A DNA stretch of 64,000 nucleotides, taken from contig OX465595.1 in NCBI GenBank assembly GCA_950022295.1, forward strand, positions 119,662,270 to 119,726,269, read 5' to 3'. The notes beneath the pieces were generated by a model. It ran no database searches. It saw nothing but the letters and a program-made list of their open reading frames with translations, and was not told the DNA's origin. The translations under genes were made by a program, and so were the position numbers. This stretch comes from Bromus sterilis. Taxonomy: Eukaryota; Streptophyta; Magnoliopsida; Poales; Poaceae. Each line of letters begins with the position of its first letter. Position 1 is the first letter of the stretch. This document shows positions 52,983 through 64,000 of the stretch, one piece after another.

Positions 52983-55900
52983 TGTCGGGACCCGGGGTTA
53001 GCGTATGCAAATCCCGCTACGACATAGTCATATGGAGAGCCGAGAACCATACCCACTTGTCTAAGCAGACAAGGCCAAGCACAGAACATTCTCGGAAAGA
53101 ATCGTACGTGAGGGCATCCCATCCAGGCCGGATGATCAACTGAGATGGGTCATCATCGTCCGCACACAAGTTTAAAGGATATGGGTGATGAACTCCCATA
53201 TTCACAGACAAGTCGCCTCAACCATACTATCGACTATCTCATAGCTCTTACATAGACTTACTCCAGCCTGATCCCTTAGTCGGGGTCTAGGGCGGGCTCG
53301 ATCATACATCAAAGTGTGCACGAGACAGAGTCTCGAGCAATCGCATCGCGATGCCCCAAGCTGCGCACATCTAAGGGCCACTTGGTGTATAAAAGACCGC
53401 CAGCAAGATCACAACTAAGGTCTCGAAAACCCATACAAAGACATGCATGTTATAAACATACACGCAGCACACGTGCCTTGTATGAACATTATGTATCATT
53501 GCAATTCTCTACAAAGTATACATTTTATTGATAACACTCACAGAGTGCACACAGAGATCACAAGCATGTGATCCAACATTACAACAAACAAGCGGAAGCA
53601 AAGTAGGCCTGAGTACAGACAAGTTTAACAAATGGCATAAGAAGACTTATTTAAACACAAGCCCTCCATGAGGGAACCAGTCGTTTGACTGGGACTACAC
53701 TAGCTTGGTCTTCAGTCGTCGAGCTCGATGAAGAATCCACCTTTGGGGTTAGTGGCTTCATCTAAAACATAGAATAAGCAAACGTGAGTACAAAGTCGTA
53801 CTCAGCAAGACTTACGTAGGAACTATACTACTCATGCACATGTATCAAGGTAAAGGGAGGTGGGGTTCAATTGCATAAGTGCCAGCTTTGACTTGGCTAG
53901 TCCTGAACTACGAGTACCAGACTTGAGGTAAGAAGCGTACACGAGTCCACTACATTCTCCAACCAATTACACCACTATGGTGCCTTCCTCGAATTCCCCA
54001 CGAGAAAGCACGCCATAGCACTCACACTTATCTTGGAAAGTTTTATAAGTATCCAGTTCAAGTTGTCTAATAATAGAGCTAAGCTTTCCAAGCAGTCTCT
54101 TACCGCGGACGCGACTATTCGAATAGTTTTCTTAACCCTGCAGGGGTGTACCGCTACACACAAATGATCATCAGTTACCGCCTTTGTACTCGACACCGTT
54201 CAAGAAGTGTCGGCGAGGATGCTCACCACAACTGTTACCTCATAGCCGATCTAGTCCAAGAAAGCCGCCTACCTGGGTTGGCTACCACTATCGTGAACCC
54301 GGCCGGTTTACTGAAGTGGACCCAGATGATGTGTGCGTGGTGCATAAGCCGGTCTCGGTTGAGCCGTTCTCTCACTTAGCAGCCAGGCCACAAACCTACC
54401 AGAACTCCGAACTATTGCGACATCTGGACATCGAAAGGGATGAGTTAATAGGTTGAAAGGGGTCAGTGAGCCCAATGCGTGGTTGTACTCTTTATCTTGG
54501 ATCACCACACAAGAACTCGGACTTAGGGCGGTGTTTAATGAGAAAACCCACTGTGTACTCCTACACAGCCTCTCATCGTTCACCTTGTATTAGGGTAGAT
54601 TCACCAACACATTTCCACCATCATCAACATGATCACTACCATCCCGACTCACATAACAGTAACAACATTGTATCACTCTAAGCATGCAATAAGCAGTAAC
54701 AATTGCAGGGGCTAGATGATATCATTCAACTCCTACATTTGCTAGGATTGTTGTTTGCTTACTACTGTGAAAAAAGATAGGTCATGCAAAGGAATTGGTT
54801 CATCTATGCGGTAGAAACGTAGCATGGTAATCATCCTAAACAATGCATCAGCGAGACATGAGAGGGAAGTGGGATTTTATCGACATGATCAATGGGGGTT
54901 TGCTTGCCTTGCTGACGAGGTTCGGTATCGGGGTCTTCAACGAAGGGGGCAGCCTCCTGTTCCGGTTCCACCTCTACTCGACAAACAACAAGCAAGGGAG
55001 CACAACAAGTACAATGCACAATCACATGGTTGAAGGTTGAAACTTGATGTATATGCTTCTGATGTGTGAGGCAATTCCATTTAAATGGAGTATATTGCAA
55101 ATGAAATTGCAAATTCAAACTCCAATTTGAATTCATTTTAGCCAAGTTACGAATGCTATTGATTGAGCAAAGCAACTCATTTTGAAATGTTTATGATATG
55201 CCTCTGGTGTTCAATTGAAATGTGGCATGTTGCTAAGATTCAAATTGCAAAAGCATTTGAATTTAATTTGATTAAATTCCAATTAAACCAAATAGCAAAT
55301 GCTACTGGTCCCATTTTAAAATCAAGTCAAACATAGTTGAAAGTTGCATATTTGGATAGATTATTTTCTCCTGATCATTTTATATATATTATATGTTAAA
55401 TTTGGAGTTAATATGAATTTTCTATGAATTTCCAAAGTTTCAGCCTTTTTCAGGATTTTCTGGAATTGATTTAATTAGAAAAACTGATTTACTGCATCAG
55501 CATGAGGTCATGCTAGCGTCAGGGGGCCACTGACCAGGGGGTCCCACTAGTCAGTGACTCTGGGTTAAAACCCGGGTTAGTTTAAATGAAGCGGGGCTAG
55601 GCTGGTTCGAAGCAGTGGAGCACGGCGGTTGCGAAGGACATGGCCGCGAGCTCGATTGCTTCACGGGTGCTCGCCGACGAGCACCACGGCGGAGCTGAGC
55701 TACGGCTCCCATGGCAGATCGTGACAGAGGCAGCAAAAGGGGGCGGGAAGAGAGGGGTTTGAACCGCCTGCTCACCAGGAGTTCAACAGCGGTGATGGCT
55801 TGAGCTGGGAGGGCTTGACGGCGAGGCAATCGTCGTCGATCTCCTTCGGCTCCAGCGGCGGATCGAGGTCAAATTCGTAGGCTATGGAGGCGCCATGCTC

Positions 55901-56737
55901 ACCATCTTCTGCAGATCGACGTAACGCTCGAAGGGGAACACGGGGGACAGCTCGGTGAAGGCCCTCGTCGTCGTTGGCTGCGTGTGCTCGGATTCGTGCT
56001 CCGGCGAAGCTTCGGTTCGTCTTCGAATCCGGCGAGAGAGGAGGGGGAGCTTGCGTTTGAGAGGGGGAGATGGATCAGGACGCAGCTGGGCGTCTCCGTG
56101 GCGTGATAACGATGCCTGGGAGGCCTCCAGGCAGGCTGGTGGCGTGGCGGCCGCGGCATGCTCGCCACCGAGGAGCTTGCCGCCGCGCTGGAAGACGACA
56201 AGCTGGGGAGCGGGCCGGGGCTGCGGTGCAGGTAAGTTGGGCCTGGGGCCCAAGGTGAGTGGGCCTCTTTCCTTTTTCTCTTTTCTTTCTGTTTTTCTCT
56301 CTGTTATTTTGTTTTGCTGTGCTAAATAAAAAGCTAGGCATTTTAGTAAATGCTGAAACTTTTTATGTGGCTTCACAATATACTAGGCTAGCCACTTGTA
56401 AAGTTTGAACATTTTTTAAATTCAAATTATTTGAACTTTAAATCAAATAGGTTTTTTTATTAATTCCAAGGTCATGTTTGAATATTTGAAAAATCCATGA
56501 GCATGGGGTGGGTCCTACATCACTTGATATGTGATCACACTCATTTATAAGACTTTTCAAAATTCAAACATGAATTTTTGGAGAAGATTTATTTCTGGCC
56601 TTTGAATTAATTCATCTGGGGGGGTTCCTTCTCCCATTTGCATTTGAATTTGATTTCAATTGATTTCTTTTGAAATTTTTAACATGATGCAAGGTGACTC
56701 GCTAATCCTAGCACATACCTAATTTGGGGTTGTGACA
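52983..56737 (-). mobile_element. TekC 3' LTR, 3755 bp
   Basis: A complete alpha-subtype LTR, from TGTCGGGACCCGGGG to GGGGTTGTGACA on the plus strand. It contains the triple-palindrome block (54103-54145) and a GC-rich zone (55560-56260) with unsupported frames. The polypurine tract follows at 56738. Confidence 0.88.
54103..54145 (-). promoter_or_regulatory. Triple-palindrome LTR block in TekC
   Basis: CCCTGCAGGG (54136-54145) and CTATTCGAATAG (54115-54126) are perfect. The third stem (54103-54114) keeps four inner pairs. Confidence 0.75.
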
Positions 56738-58166
56738 ACTCGCCCCCACTCAAAAGAATCTCGTCCCGAGATTCAGAAGTCTGCGGGAGGAAGGAGGGAT
56801 ACTCAGCACTGAGACGGTCTTCTCTTTCCCACGTGGCTTCTCTCTCAGAGTGGTGTGACCATTGCACTTTCAGAAACTTAATCTTCTGACGACGAGTGAC
56901 ACGCTCTGCGGAATCAAGAATACGAACGGGGTATTCTCGATAAGAAAGGTCATCTTGGAGATCAAGCGTTTCATGGTCGACTTCGCGGATGGGGTCCTTG
57001 AAGCAACGCCTGAGTTGTGACACATGGAATACATCATGTACTCGGGAAAGGTGCGGGGGTAGTTCAAGTTGGTAGGCAACTTCTCCACGTTTAGCAAGAA
57101 TGAGGAAAGGTCCGATGTAACATGGGGCCAACTTGCCTTTGATACCGAAACGTTGGGTTCCCTTCAGAGGAGTAACCCGAAGGTAAGCCTTCTCATCCAG
57201 ATTGTAGCTCTCTTGCCTATGATGACGATCATAATAGCTTTTCTGACGAGACTGGGTTGCTTTCAATTGATCACGAACAATGCGAACTTGCTCTTCTGCT
57301 TCCTTGATCATATACGGTCCAAAGAATTGTCTTTCACCGGTTTCTGACCAGTTTAGGGGTGTTCGACATCGTCGTCCATATAGGAGTTCAAAAGGAGCCA
57401 TGTTCAGACTAGATTGGAAACTATTGTTATAAGCAAATTCGGTGAATGGAAGAGACTTCTCCCAATTCTTTCTGAATGAGATAACACAAGCTCTGAGCAT
57501 GTCTTCAAGAGTTTGGTTAACCCTTTGAACTTGACCGCTAGACTGAGGACGGAAAGCTGTACTAAAGGAGAGATGAGTTCCCATAGCATTCTGAAAGCTT
57601 CCCTAGAATCTAGAGGTGAAATGGCTACCACGATCAGAATTGATTTCCAAAGGAACACCGTGAAGAGACATAATTCTAGAGACGCACAAGTCTGCTAACT
57701 GGCTGGCAGTTATAGACTCGCGAACTGGAAGGAAATGAGCAACTTTGGAAAGCCTATCTACCACAACGAAGATGGAATCATTTCCTTTCTGGGTTTTTGG
57801 AAAGCGAGTGATGAAATCTATAGTGACTTTGTCCCATTTCCACTCTGGAATAGGAAAAGGTTGAAGTGTACCAGCAGGTCTTTGATGTTCTGCCTTAATG
57901 CGACGACAAACATCACATTCGGCAACAAATCAAGCAATGTCTCTCTTCATCCTAGTCCACCAAAATCTCTGGCGTAGATCTTGGTACATTTTTGTGCTAC
58001 CGGGATGAATTGAGAGGGGTGTGTCATGGGTTTCTTTGAGGATGAGTTGCCTTAGTTCCCTATTCTTGGGTACTACCAAACGATTTCCAAAGAATACCAT
58101 TCCTTTACTATCTCTGGAGAAACATTTAGCAACTCCGGCGAACACCTCGTGCACGCCTTTGGGCAA
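56679..58166 (-). pseudogene. TekC integrase with chromodomain
   Basis: Minus-strand frame from 58166. The zinc-finger region contains HPGSTKMYQDLRQRFWW, and after a TGA at 57930-57932 CDVCRRIK completes it. The catalytic core follows, with KVTIDFI and NSDRGSHF; a TAG at 57603-57605 replaces Trp. The tail has GPFLILAKRGEVAYQLELP and a C-terminal chromodomain, KIKFLKVQWSHHSEREATWE, which defines the Tekay/Del chromoviruses and can direct integration to chromatin marks. The stop at 56679 lies 59 bases inside the 3' LTR. Confidence 0.9.
56738..56752 (-). promoter_or_regulatory. TekC polypurine tract
   Basis: TGAGTGGGGGCGAGT on the minus strand touches the LTR start. The pol frame runs through it. 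Confidence 0.7.
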
Positions 58167-59517
58167 CTATGATTTGATCCTCAAGAGTTGGTTTCGCCAC
58201 CAAGGTAGAAAGATAGCCATGAGGAACAATCTCAAGATTGAGTTTGCAAAATTCCTCATGAAGATGTGGTTGATACTGTTGTAACATGAGGTTGTTACAA
58301 TACGACTTACGACTTAGTGCATCAGCCATGACATTGGCTTTGCCTGGGGTGTAAGAAATTCCTACGTCGTAATCTTTTATCAACTCAATCCAGAGTCTTT
58401 GCCTGAGATTAAGATCTGGCTGGGTGAAAATGTATTTGATGCTTTAGTGGTCGGAAAATATCTCACAACGATTACCAAGGAGGTAATGTCGCCAAGTTTT
58501 TAGGGCATCAACAACGGCAGCGAGTTCAAGATCATGGGTAGGATAGTTCTCTTCATGTGGACGCAACTGGCGTGAAGCATAAGCTACCACATGTCTATCT
58601 TGTAGAAGTATGCATCCTAACCCTTGCCGTGAGGCGTCACAAAAGATCTCGAAATCCTTTTTGGTGTCTGGAGGTGCAAGTACGGGTGCAGAAGTCAATC
58701 TCCTTTTTAGCTCTTGAAAGCTTTCCTCGCACTTGGGAGTCGATTGGAATTTCTTATCTTTCTTGAGGAGTTCAGTTAGAGGCTTTGCAACTTTAGAAAA
58801 GTTCTCAACGAAGCGACGACAATAGCTGGCTAGGCCAAGAAAACTCCTAACTTGCTTAAACGATTCAGGTGGAGTCCAGTCAAGGACGGCCTGAACTCCC
58901 TCGGTATTCACAGCAATGCCTTTTGTAGAAATCACGTGGCCTAAGTAGGTCACTTCCGGTAGCCAAAATTCACACTTGGATAATTTAGCATACAGGCGAT
59001 GCTCTCTAAGTTTCATCAATACCGGCCTTAGATGTTTGGCATGTTCTTCTTCGTTCTTCGAGTAGATGAGAATGTAATCAAGATAAACTACAACAAATTT
59101 ATCTAGGTACTCCATGAAGATCGAATTCATCATGCGCGAGAAAGTGGAGGGGGCATTGGTTAAACCAAAGGACATGACGGTGTACTCGTAAAGACCATAA
59201 CGAGTAGTAAAAGCCATTTTTGGGATGTCCTCGTTTCGGATTTTGATTTGATGATAACCCAATCTCAAATCCATCTTGGAGAAGACAGAGGATCCAGCAA
59301 GTTGATCATAAAGATCATTGATCCTAGGCAGTGGGTACTTGTTCTTTATCATCGCTAGATTTAGCGGGCGATAGTCTACGCACATCCTTTCTGTTCCATC
59401 TTTCTTCGTTGCGAACAGAACGGGGCAACCCCATGGTGATGAGCTAGGGCGGATGAAGCCTTTTTCCAACAAAGCTTCCAGTTGGGTTTTAAGCTCGGCT
59501 AATTCACGTGGGGCCAT
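58126..59517 (-). pseudogene. TekC reverse transcriptase and RNase H
   Basis: From MAPRELAELK at 59517. RT blocks are GFIRPSSSPWGCPVLF, DYRPLNLAMIKNKYPLPR, MDLRLGYHQI and FGLTNAPSTFS. The catalytic box reads YLDY instead of YLDD (codon 59074-59076), so polymerase activity should be lost. RNase H follows with CDASRQGLGC and the DLELAA helix. A TAA at 58444-58446 interrupts it just after IFSDH. The remainder (58383-58126, GKANVMADALSRK) ends with a frameshift into integrase. Confidence 0.9.
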
Positions 59518-59520
59518 TTT

Positions 59521-60111
59521 TTATGGGCATCTGGAAATTGGTGCGGTTCCTGGCATAAGATCTACTATGAACTCTACACATCTGTCGGGTGGCATGCCCG
59601 GCAGTTCTTCAGGAAAGACATCCGGGAAGTCACGAACCACCGGAATATCTTCAAGGTCGGGAAGGGGAAGTACATTCAAAGAATGCACTTGGGTTCTTGT
59701 TCTGGGTGAGGTGTAGTTGACTGTCTTGCCTGAAGGGTGGGTTAGTTTCACGGATTTTCCTTTGCATTCAAGGTAGGCATTCTTCCTTGATAGCCAATCC
59801 ATGCCAAGGATTACATCGATGTCTGAAGACTTGAGGGCTATGAGTGAAGCAAGGAATACTAAACCCTCAATTGCAATTTGATTGCCATGGCTTACTCTAT
59901 TAGTTTTCCATCTTGACCCTGGATTTTGAATAATCATTGGGGTGGACAATTCAACAAAGGATAACTCATGACGAAGTGCATAAATTTCCGACATGAATGA
60001 ATGACATGCTCCTGGGTCGAAAAGAACGGAAGTAGGAACATAATTGACTGGGAGCGTACCAAGAATGACGTCAGTGGTGTCGTCAATCTCTTCGGTGGCA
60101 ATCTGATTCAC
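59521..60111 (-). pseudogene. TekC protease region
   Basis: This frame precedes RT and is separated from it by a single TAA (59521-59523) where Tyr stands in TekA. The protease site is LFDPGACHSF, again DPG. ILGMDWLSR and VFPEELPGMPP, typical of the link to RT, follow. It is the same frame as RT. Confidence 0.85.
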
Positions 60112-60940
60112 ACGTCCACGAGTGGCGGGAGGAGCGGGTTTGGTGGTGTAGACCTTCTGGGGTGGCTTGCCACGACCGTTGTTGTTGCCTCCGGCACGGG
60201 GTGGAGCATTCTGATTCTGGAGCTGGTTCTGGGGACACTCTCGGGAGTAGTGGCCTGCCTGACCACACTTTTAACAGGCTCCAAAGACAGTGCATGGAGC
60301 TGGGTTGTTTGGTGGAGCTGGGTGGAATGAAGCTGGTGGACGAGGCGCCACATAGGATGGCCTCGGTGGGTTGTTCTGGCGAAACATACTATTGGGGATC
60401 CAGATCTTGCGCTTCTGAGAGCCTGAACTGGATGAACCATCATCTCTAGGGTGTTTGCGGAGTCATTGGGGGTGTTCATGTCCTCTGCCTTGATGGCCTT
60501 GTTGACAAGGACCTGTAAGGTGGCAAAGTCATGTAGGTTGAGCTCACGATGGAGTCCGGAATTTAGTCCACGACGGAACCTCTCTTGCTTCTTAGCGTCG
60601 GTGGAGACCTCTTCAGTATCATAACGAGCAAGTCGGTTGAACTCACGACTAAACTCGTCAACAGTCCTCCTGCTTTGGGTGAGGTTGCAGAACTCCTCAC
60701 GCTTGCGGTCCATAAGACCCTTTGGGATGTGGTTCTCACGGAATGAAGTGCATAACTCATCCCAAGTAGTGGGAGGTCCAACGGGACGCATGTTCAGGAA
60801 ATTCTCCCACCAAGAGCTAGCTGCACCCTCGAGGTGGTAGGTGGCATAGCTGACCCTGTCACCATCTGCCACATGGCCTGCTTGAAGCTTCCTCTCGATG
60901 CTGCGAAGCCAGTCATCGGCGTCAAGGGGCTCGGTGGAGT
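60112..60940 (-). pseudogene. TekC gag, 5'-truncated
   Basis: It starts in mid-gag at STEPLDADDWLRSIERKL, where TekD inserts, and continues through the gag domain (HLEGAASSWWENFLNMRP). A frameshift at about 60460-60475 moves the zinc-knuckle segment to another frame, where a TAA near 60270 replaces a Tyr of the CYKCG motif. It is closely similar to TekA gag. Confidence 0.85.
60936..60940. repeat. Candidate left target duplication of TekD (GGAGT)
   Basis: The gag sequence is uninterrupted up to GGAGT and TekD starts at the next base. The partner copy would be outside the window. Confidence 0.5.
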
Positions 60941-63900
60941 TGTCGGGACCCGGGGTTAGCATATGTAATTCCAGTTATGATACAATCACATGGAGAGCCG
61001 AGAACCGTACCCACTTGTCTAAGCAGACAAGGCCAAGCACAGAACGTTCTCGGTAAGCATCGAACGTGAGGGGCATCCCATTCAGGCTGGATGATCATCT
61101 GAGATGGGTCCTCATCGTCCGCTCACAAGTCTAAATGCTTATGGGTGGTGAATCCCATACTCATAGACAAGTCGCCTCAACCATGTTATCGATTGGATCC
61201 TAACTCTTACATAGACTTACTCCAGCCCGATCACTTAGTCGGGGTCTAGGGCGGGCTCGATCATACAACAAAGTGTGCACGTGACAGAGTCACGAACAAT
61301 CGCATCGCGATGCCCCAAGCTGCGCACATCTAAGGGCCACTTGGTGTATAAAAGACCGCCAGCCAGATCACAACTAAGGTCTCGAAAACCCATACTAAGA
61401 CATGCATGTTATAAACATACACGCAGCACACATGCCTAGTATGAACAGCAGGTATCATCACATAACTCTACAAAGTACTCTTTATTGATATACACATAGA
61501 GCATACAAAGATCACATGTCTGTGATCAACATTACATCAGACAACGGAAGCAAATTAGGTCTGAGTACAGACAAGTTTAACAAATGGCTTAGAGAAGCCT
61601 TGTAAACAAACATGCCCTTCCACGAGGGACCAGACTGCTGTCTGGGACTATGCTAACTTAGTCAACGTCGAGCTTCAGGTCGGTGACTCCATCGGGGTCC
61701 GGGTTCTCATCTAAAACATAGAATAAGCAAACGTGACTACAAAGTCGTACTCAGCAAGACTTACATCAGATCTATACTACTCATGCTCAAGTATCAAGGT
61801 AAAGGGAGGTGGGGTTTCAACATGCAGAAGTGCCAGCTTTGACTTGGCTATTCCTGAACTACGAATACCAGACTTGAGGTAAGAAGCGTACACGAGTCCA
61901 CTACGTCTCCAACCAATACACCACTATGGTTACTTCCTCGACTTCCCCACGAGGAGGCACACCATAGCACTCACGCTTATCTTGCGAGTTTTATAAGTAT
62001 CCATTTAAGTTGTCTAATAATCAGGTACAGGTTCCAAGTAGTCCTTAACCGCAGACGCGGGTATTCGAATAGTTTTGTTAACCTTGCAAGGGTGTAAACT
62101 ACACACACATGACCATCGGTTACTGCCAGGTCTCGCCACCGTTCAAGAGGTGACAGCGAGGATGTTCACCAAGACACTTCGCTCACAACCGGTCTATTCC
62201 AGGAGTCGACTATCTGAGTTGCTACCGCTCGAGAGTCCGGCCGGATCAACGAAACGGACTCAGACAATGTAGGTGACCGAGACGCCACCTTTAGCAGATG
62301 GTTTTCCTGCCTCACAGGTGCACCCACATATCTAGGATGATGCAACCATTCCTTCATTCTTTTTCTATGCAGATGCCAAATGGAAAGCCCGAACTAATGT
62401 GACTCCTGGACGTCGACACGGATCAAGGTACTAGGCCGAGAGGGGTCAGTGAGCCCAATGTGTGGTTGTACTCTTTGTCTTGGATGACCATACAAGAACT
62501 CGATGCTTAAGGCGGTGTTCAACGAGACAACCCACTGTGTACTCCTACACAGCCTCTCATCGTTCACCTTGTATTAGGGTGGATTCACCAACACAGTTTC
62601 ACTTTCATCAACACCATGTTCACCATCATCCCGACTCACATCAAAAGCAACCTCATGTAACACTAAGCATGCAATAAGCTATAACAGTTGCAGGGGCCTC
62701 ATGATATCAAACAACTCCTATGTCAGCTAGGATTGTGGTTTGCTTACTACTGTGACAAGATGATAGGTCATGCATCAGATATGGGTTCAACTATGCGGTA
62801 GAATCGATACAAGATGATTTCCTAAACATGCATAAGCGAGACTGAGAGGGAATTGGGATTTTATAGACATGATCAATGGGGTTTGCTTGCCTTGCTGACG
62901 AGATTCGATATCGGGGTCTTCAACGAAGGGGGTGGCCTCCGGTTCCAGTTGCACGTCTATCGAGCAAACAATCAAACAAGGAATAAATATACTTGCAGTG
63001 CTCAAGCACATGATCAATATTGTAATGTGATGTTCATGGTTGCATTGTGTGGGCAATTCCATTTAAAAGGAGTATATTGCATTTGAGTTGCAATTTGAAA
63101 CTCCATTTGAATTATCGATGAATTTCAAATGCATTTGAATGCATGAAAGTTCCTTTGAAAAGTTGATCATGAAGTGATGTGGTATAGTTGAGGTAATGCC
63201 TCTAATGTGGGGGTGAAACTATTTAAAAGAAGTGTGTTGCAAAATCATTTGCAAATTCACTCCAAATTTGAATTTGAATTAAATGCATATGGATGTTTGC
63301 CACTGTTCACCCAATTTTAATTGGTCAAACATGAAAACAGAGCCCATATTCATAATCCTTGGATTTTTCTGATATTTTTAGACATATTATTTGCTATATT
63401 TGGAGTTAGGATGAATTAATTATGATTTTCCAAAGTTTAATCAATTTTCTGTAATTTCTGGAATATTTTAAATCTCTGGAAATTCCTTTATTGCGTCAGC
63501 CCGATGTCAGCAGGGGGATGACTAGTCAAACTGACTAGGGGGCCCCACCTGTCAAAGACACAGGGGGTTAATCCCCTGTTTAAATTAATCTGTGATTAAT
63601 TAGAGGGCCCTGGGCTCAGTTGTCAGTGGCTCAGGGGTTGAATTAGGGGTGGGTTAGGCTTGGGCTAAACTGCCCACCGGCGTTTAGCCGGAGGCGACCA
63701 CAGTGCGCGGCGGAGGGTCGCCGGAGGGGCTTCCCGGCTGCCATTTGGAGCGCCAGGAGCACGTGGAGGAAGCCCTTGAGGAGCCGCATCACATGCGCTA
63801 CGCGGGGTTCACCGGGGAGGCCGCAGTCGTCGACGGCGAGCACTCATGGCGGCGGCCGGAGACGATGCACGGCGGCGTTGGCGATTTCGGACACCAACTC

Positions 63901-64000
63901 ACGCGCTGGGAGAGGGGAAAAATAAGCGGGGGCTCACCCTGAGTGTGATGGAGAAGATGGCGTGGCTGCGGAGGGGTTGTAGGTGCCGGAATCCTCAACG
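60941..64000 (-). mobile_element. TekD LTR, beta subtype, open at the window edge
   Basis: It begins TGTCGGGACCCGGGG and stays LTR-like to 64000. It is of the beta subtype like TekB, not alpha like the TekC LTR, so it is a separate insertion rather than the TekC 5' LTR. It contains the triple-palindrome block at 62049-62091. The GC-rich zone starts near 63640. Confidence 0.8.
62049..62091 (-). promoter_or_regulatory. Triple-palindrome LTR block in TekD
   Basis: CCTTGCAAGG (62082-62091) and TATTCGAATA (62062-62071) are perfect. CCGCG-TC-TGCGG on the minus strand (62049-62060) pairs with one G-T wobble. Confidence 0.75.

Noticed and set aside
55551..56376. Frames in the GC-rich zone of the TekC LTR
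   Set aside because: LTR composition effect; all lie inside a defined LTR.
60941..64000. The right-hand LTR as the TekC 5' LTR
   Set aside because: It starts in mid-gag with no primer site and is of the beta subtype, unlike the TekC 3' LTR.

Overview
The window is plant DNA made almost entirely of nested transposable elements. I see no host gene, tRNA, rRNA or CRISPR array. LTRs opening TGATACGTCTC with a TGGCGCCGTTGCC primer site, Copia LTRs opening TGTTGGATATG, Gypsy LTRs near 4 kb, and CACTA ends carrying ggtggcgca palindromes all point to a large grass genome, most likely a Triticeae (wheat, barley or a relative). Species and chromosome cannot be told from the sequence. Element names used here (Cop1, TekA and so on) are my own labels.

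Left part, 1-9901. Cop1 is a minus-strand Copia element with an open gag-pol frame leaving the window at base 1; its 5' LTR is 2811-4528. It sits in the 5' LTR of GypH (LTR remnants 4529-4926 and 8869-9080). GypH also holds Ath1, an Athila-like element (LTR 6161-7543, gag from 7631) whose gag runs straight into the GypH 3' LTR across a deletion. 9081-9901 is unassigned.

Middle, 9902-22135. A Copia LTR (Cop2) is split by a 4.1-kb Gypsy solo LTR (TekS, 9922-14012, target duplication CTAGA). A minus-strand LINE tail follows (about 15110-15615 onward to 16615). It is cut at 16616 by the LTR of GypG, which itself holds a Helitron (18563-21182) and is cut by a CACTA transposon at 22136.

Right part, 22136-64000. 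One CACTA element, coded on the minus strand, fills the rest. Its Ulp1-like gene is split by TekB (24345-36642, duplication GTCGA), which contains TekA (26385-32428, plus strand). Its TNP2 transposase gene is split by TrgE (40854-50548, duplication GGTCT), a gag-only LTR element that contains the LTR of GypF (44465 to about 48818). Its far end is hit by TekC (from 52983), which is in turn hit by TekD (from 60941). The supported order of insertion is Cop2, LINE, GypG, CACTA, then TekB/TrgE/TekC, then TekA/GypF/TekD.

Most coding regions are damaged by stops, frameshifts or microhomology deletions. The best leads for new biology are: (1) a three-palindrome block found in the LTRs of several distinct Gypsy families, with paired base changes that keep the palindromes; (2) an extra ORF ahead of gag in TekA, where both ORFs follow splice-acceptor-like sites sharing one donor, and the longer splice would join the first AUG in frame to gag; (3) palindromic promoter arrays and a long hairpin inside the CACTA element.
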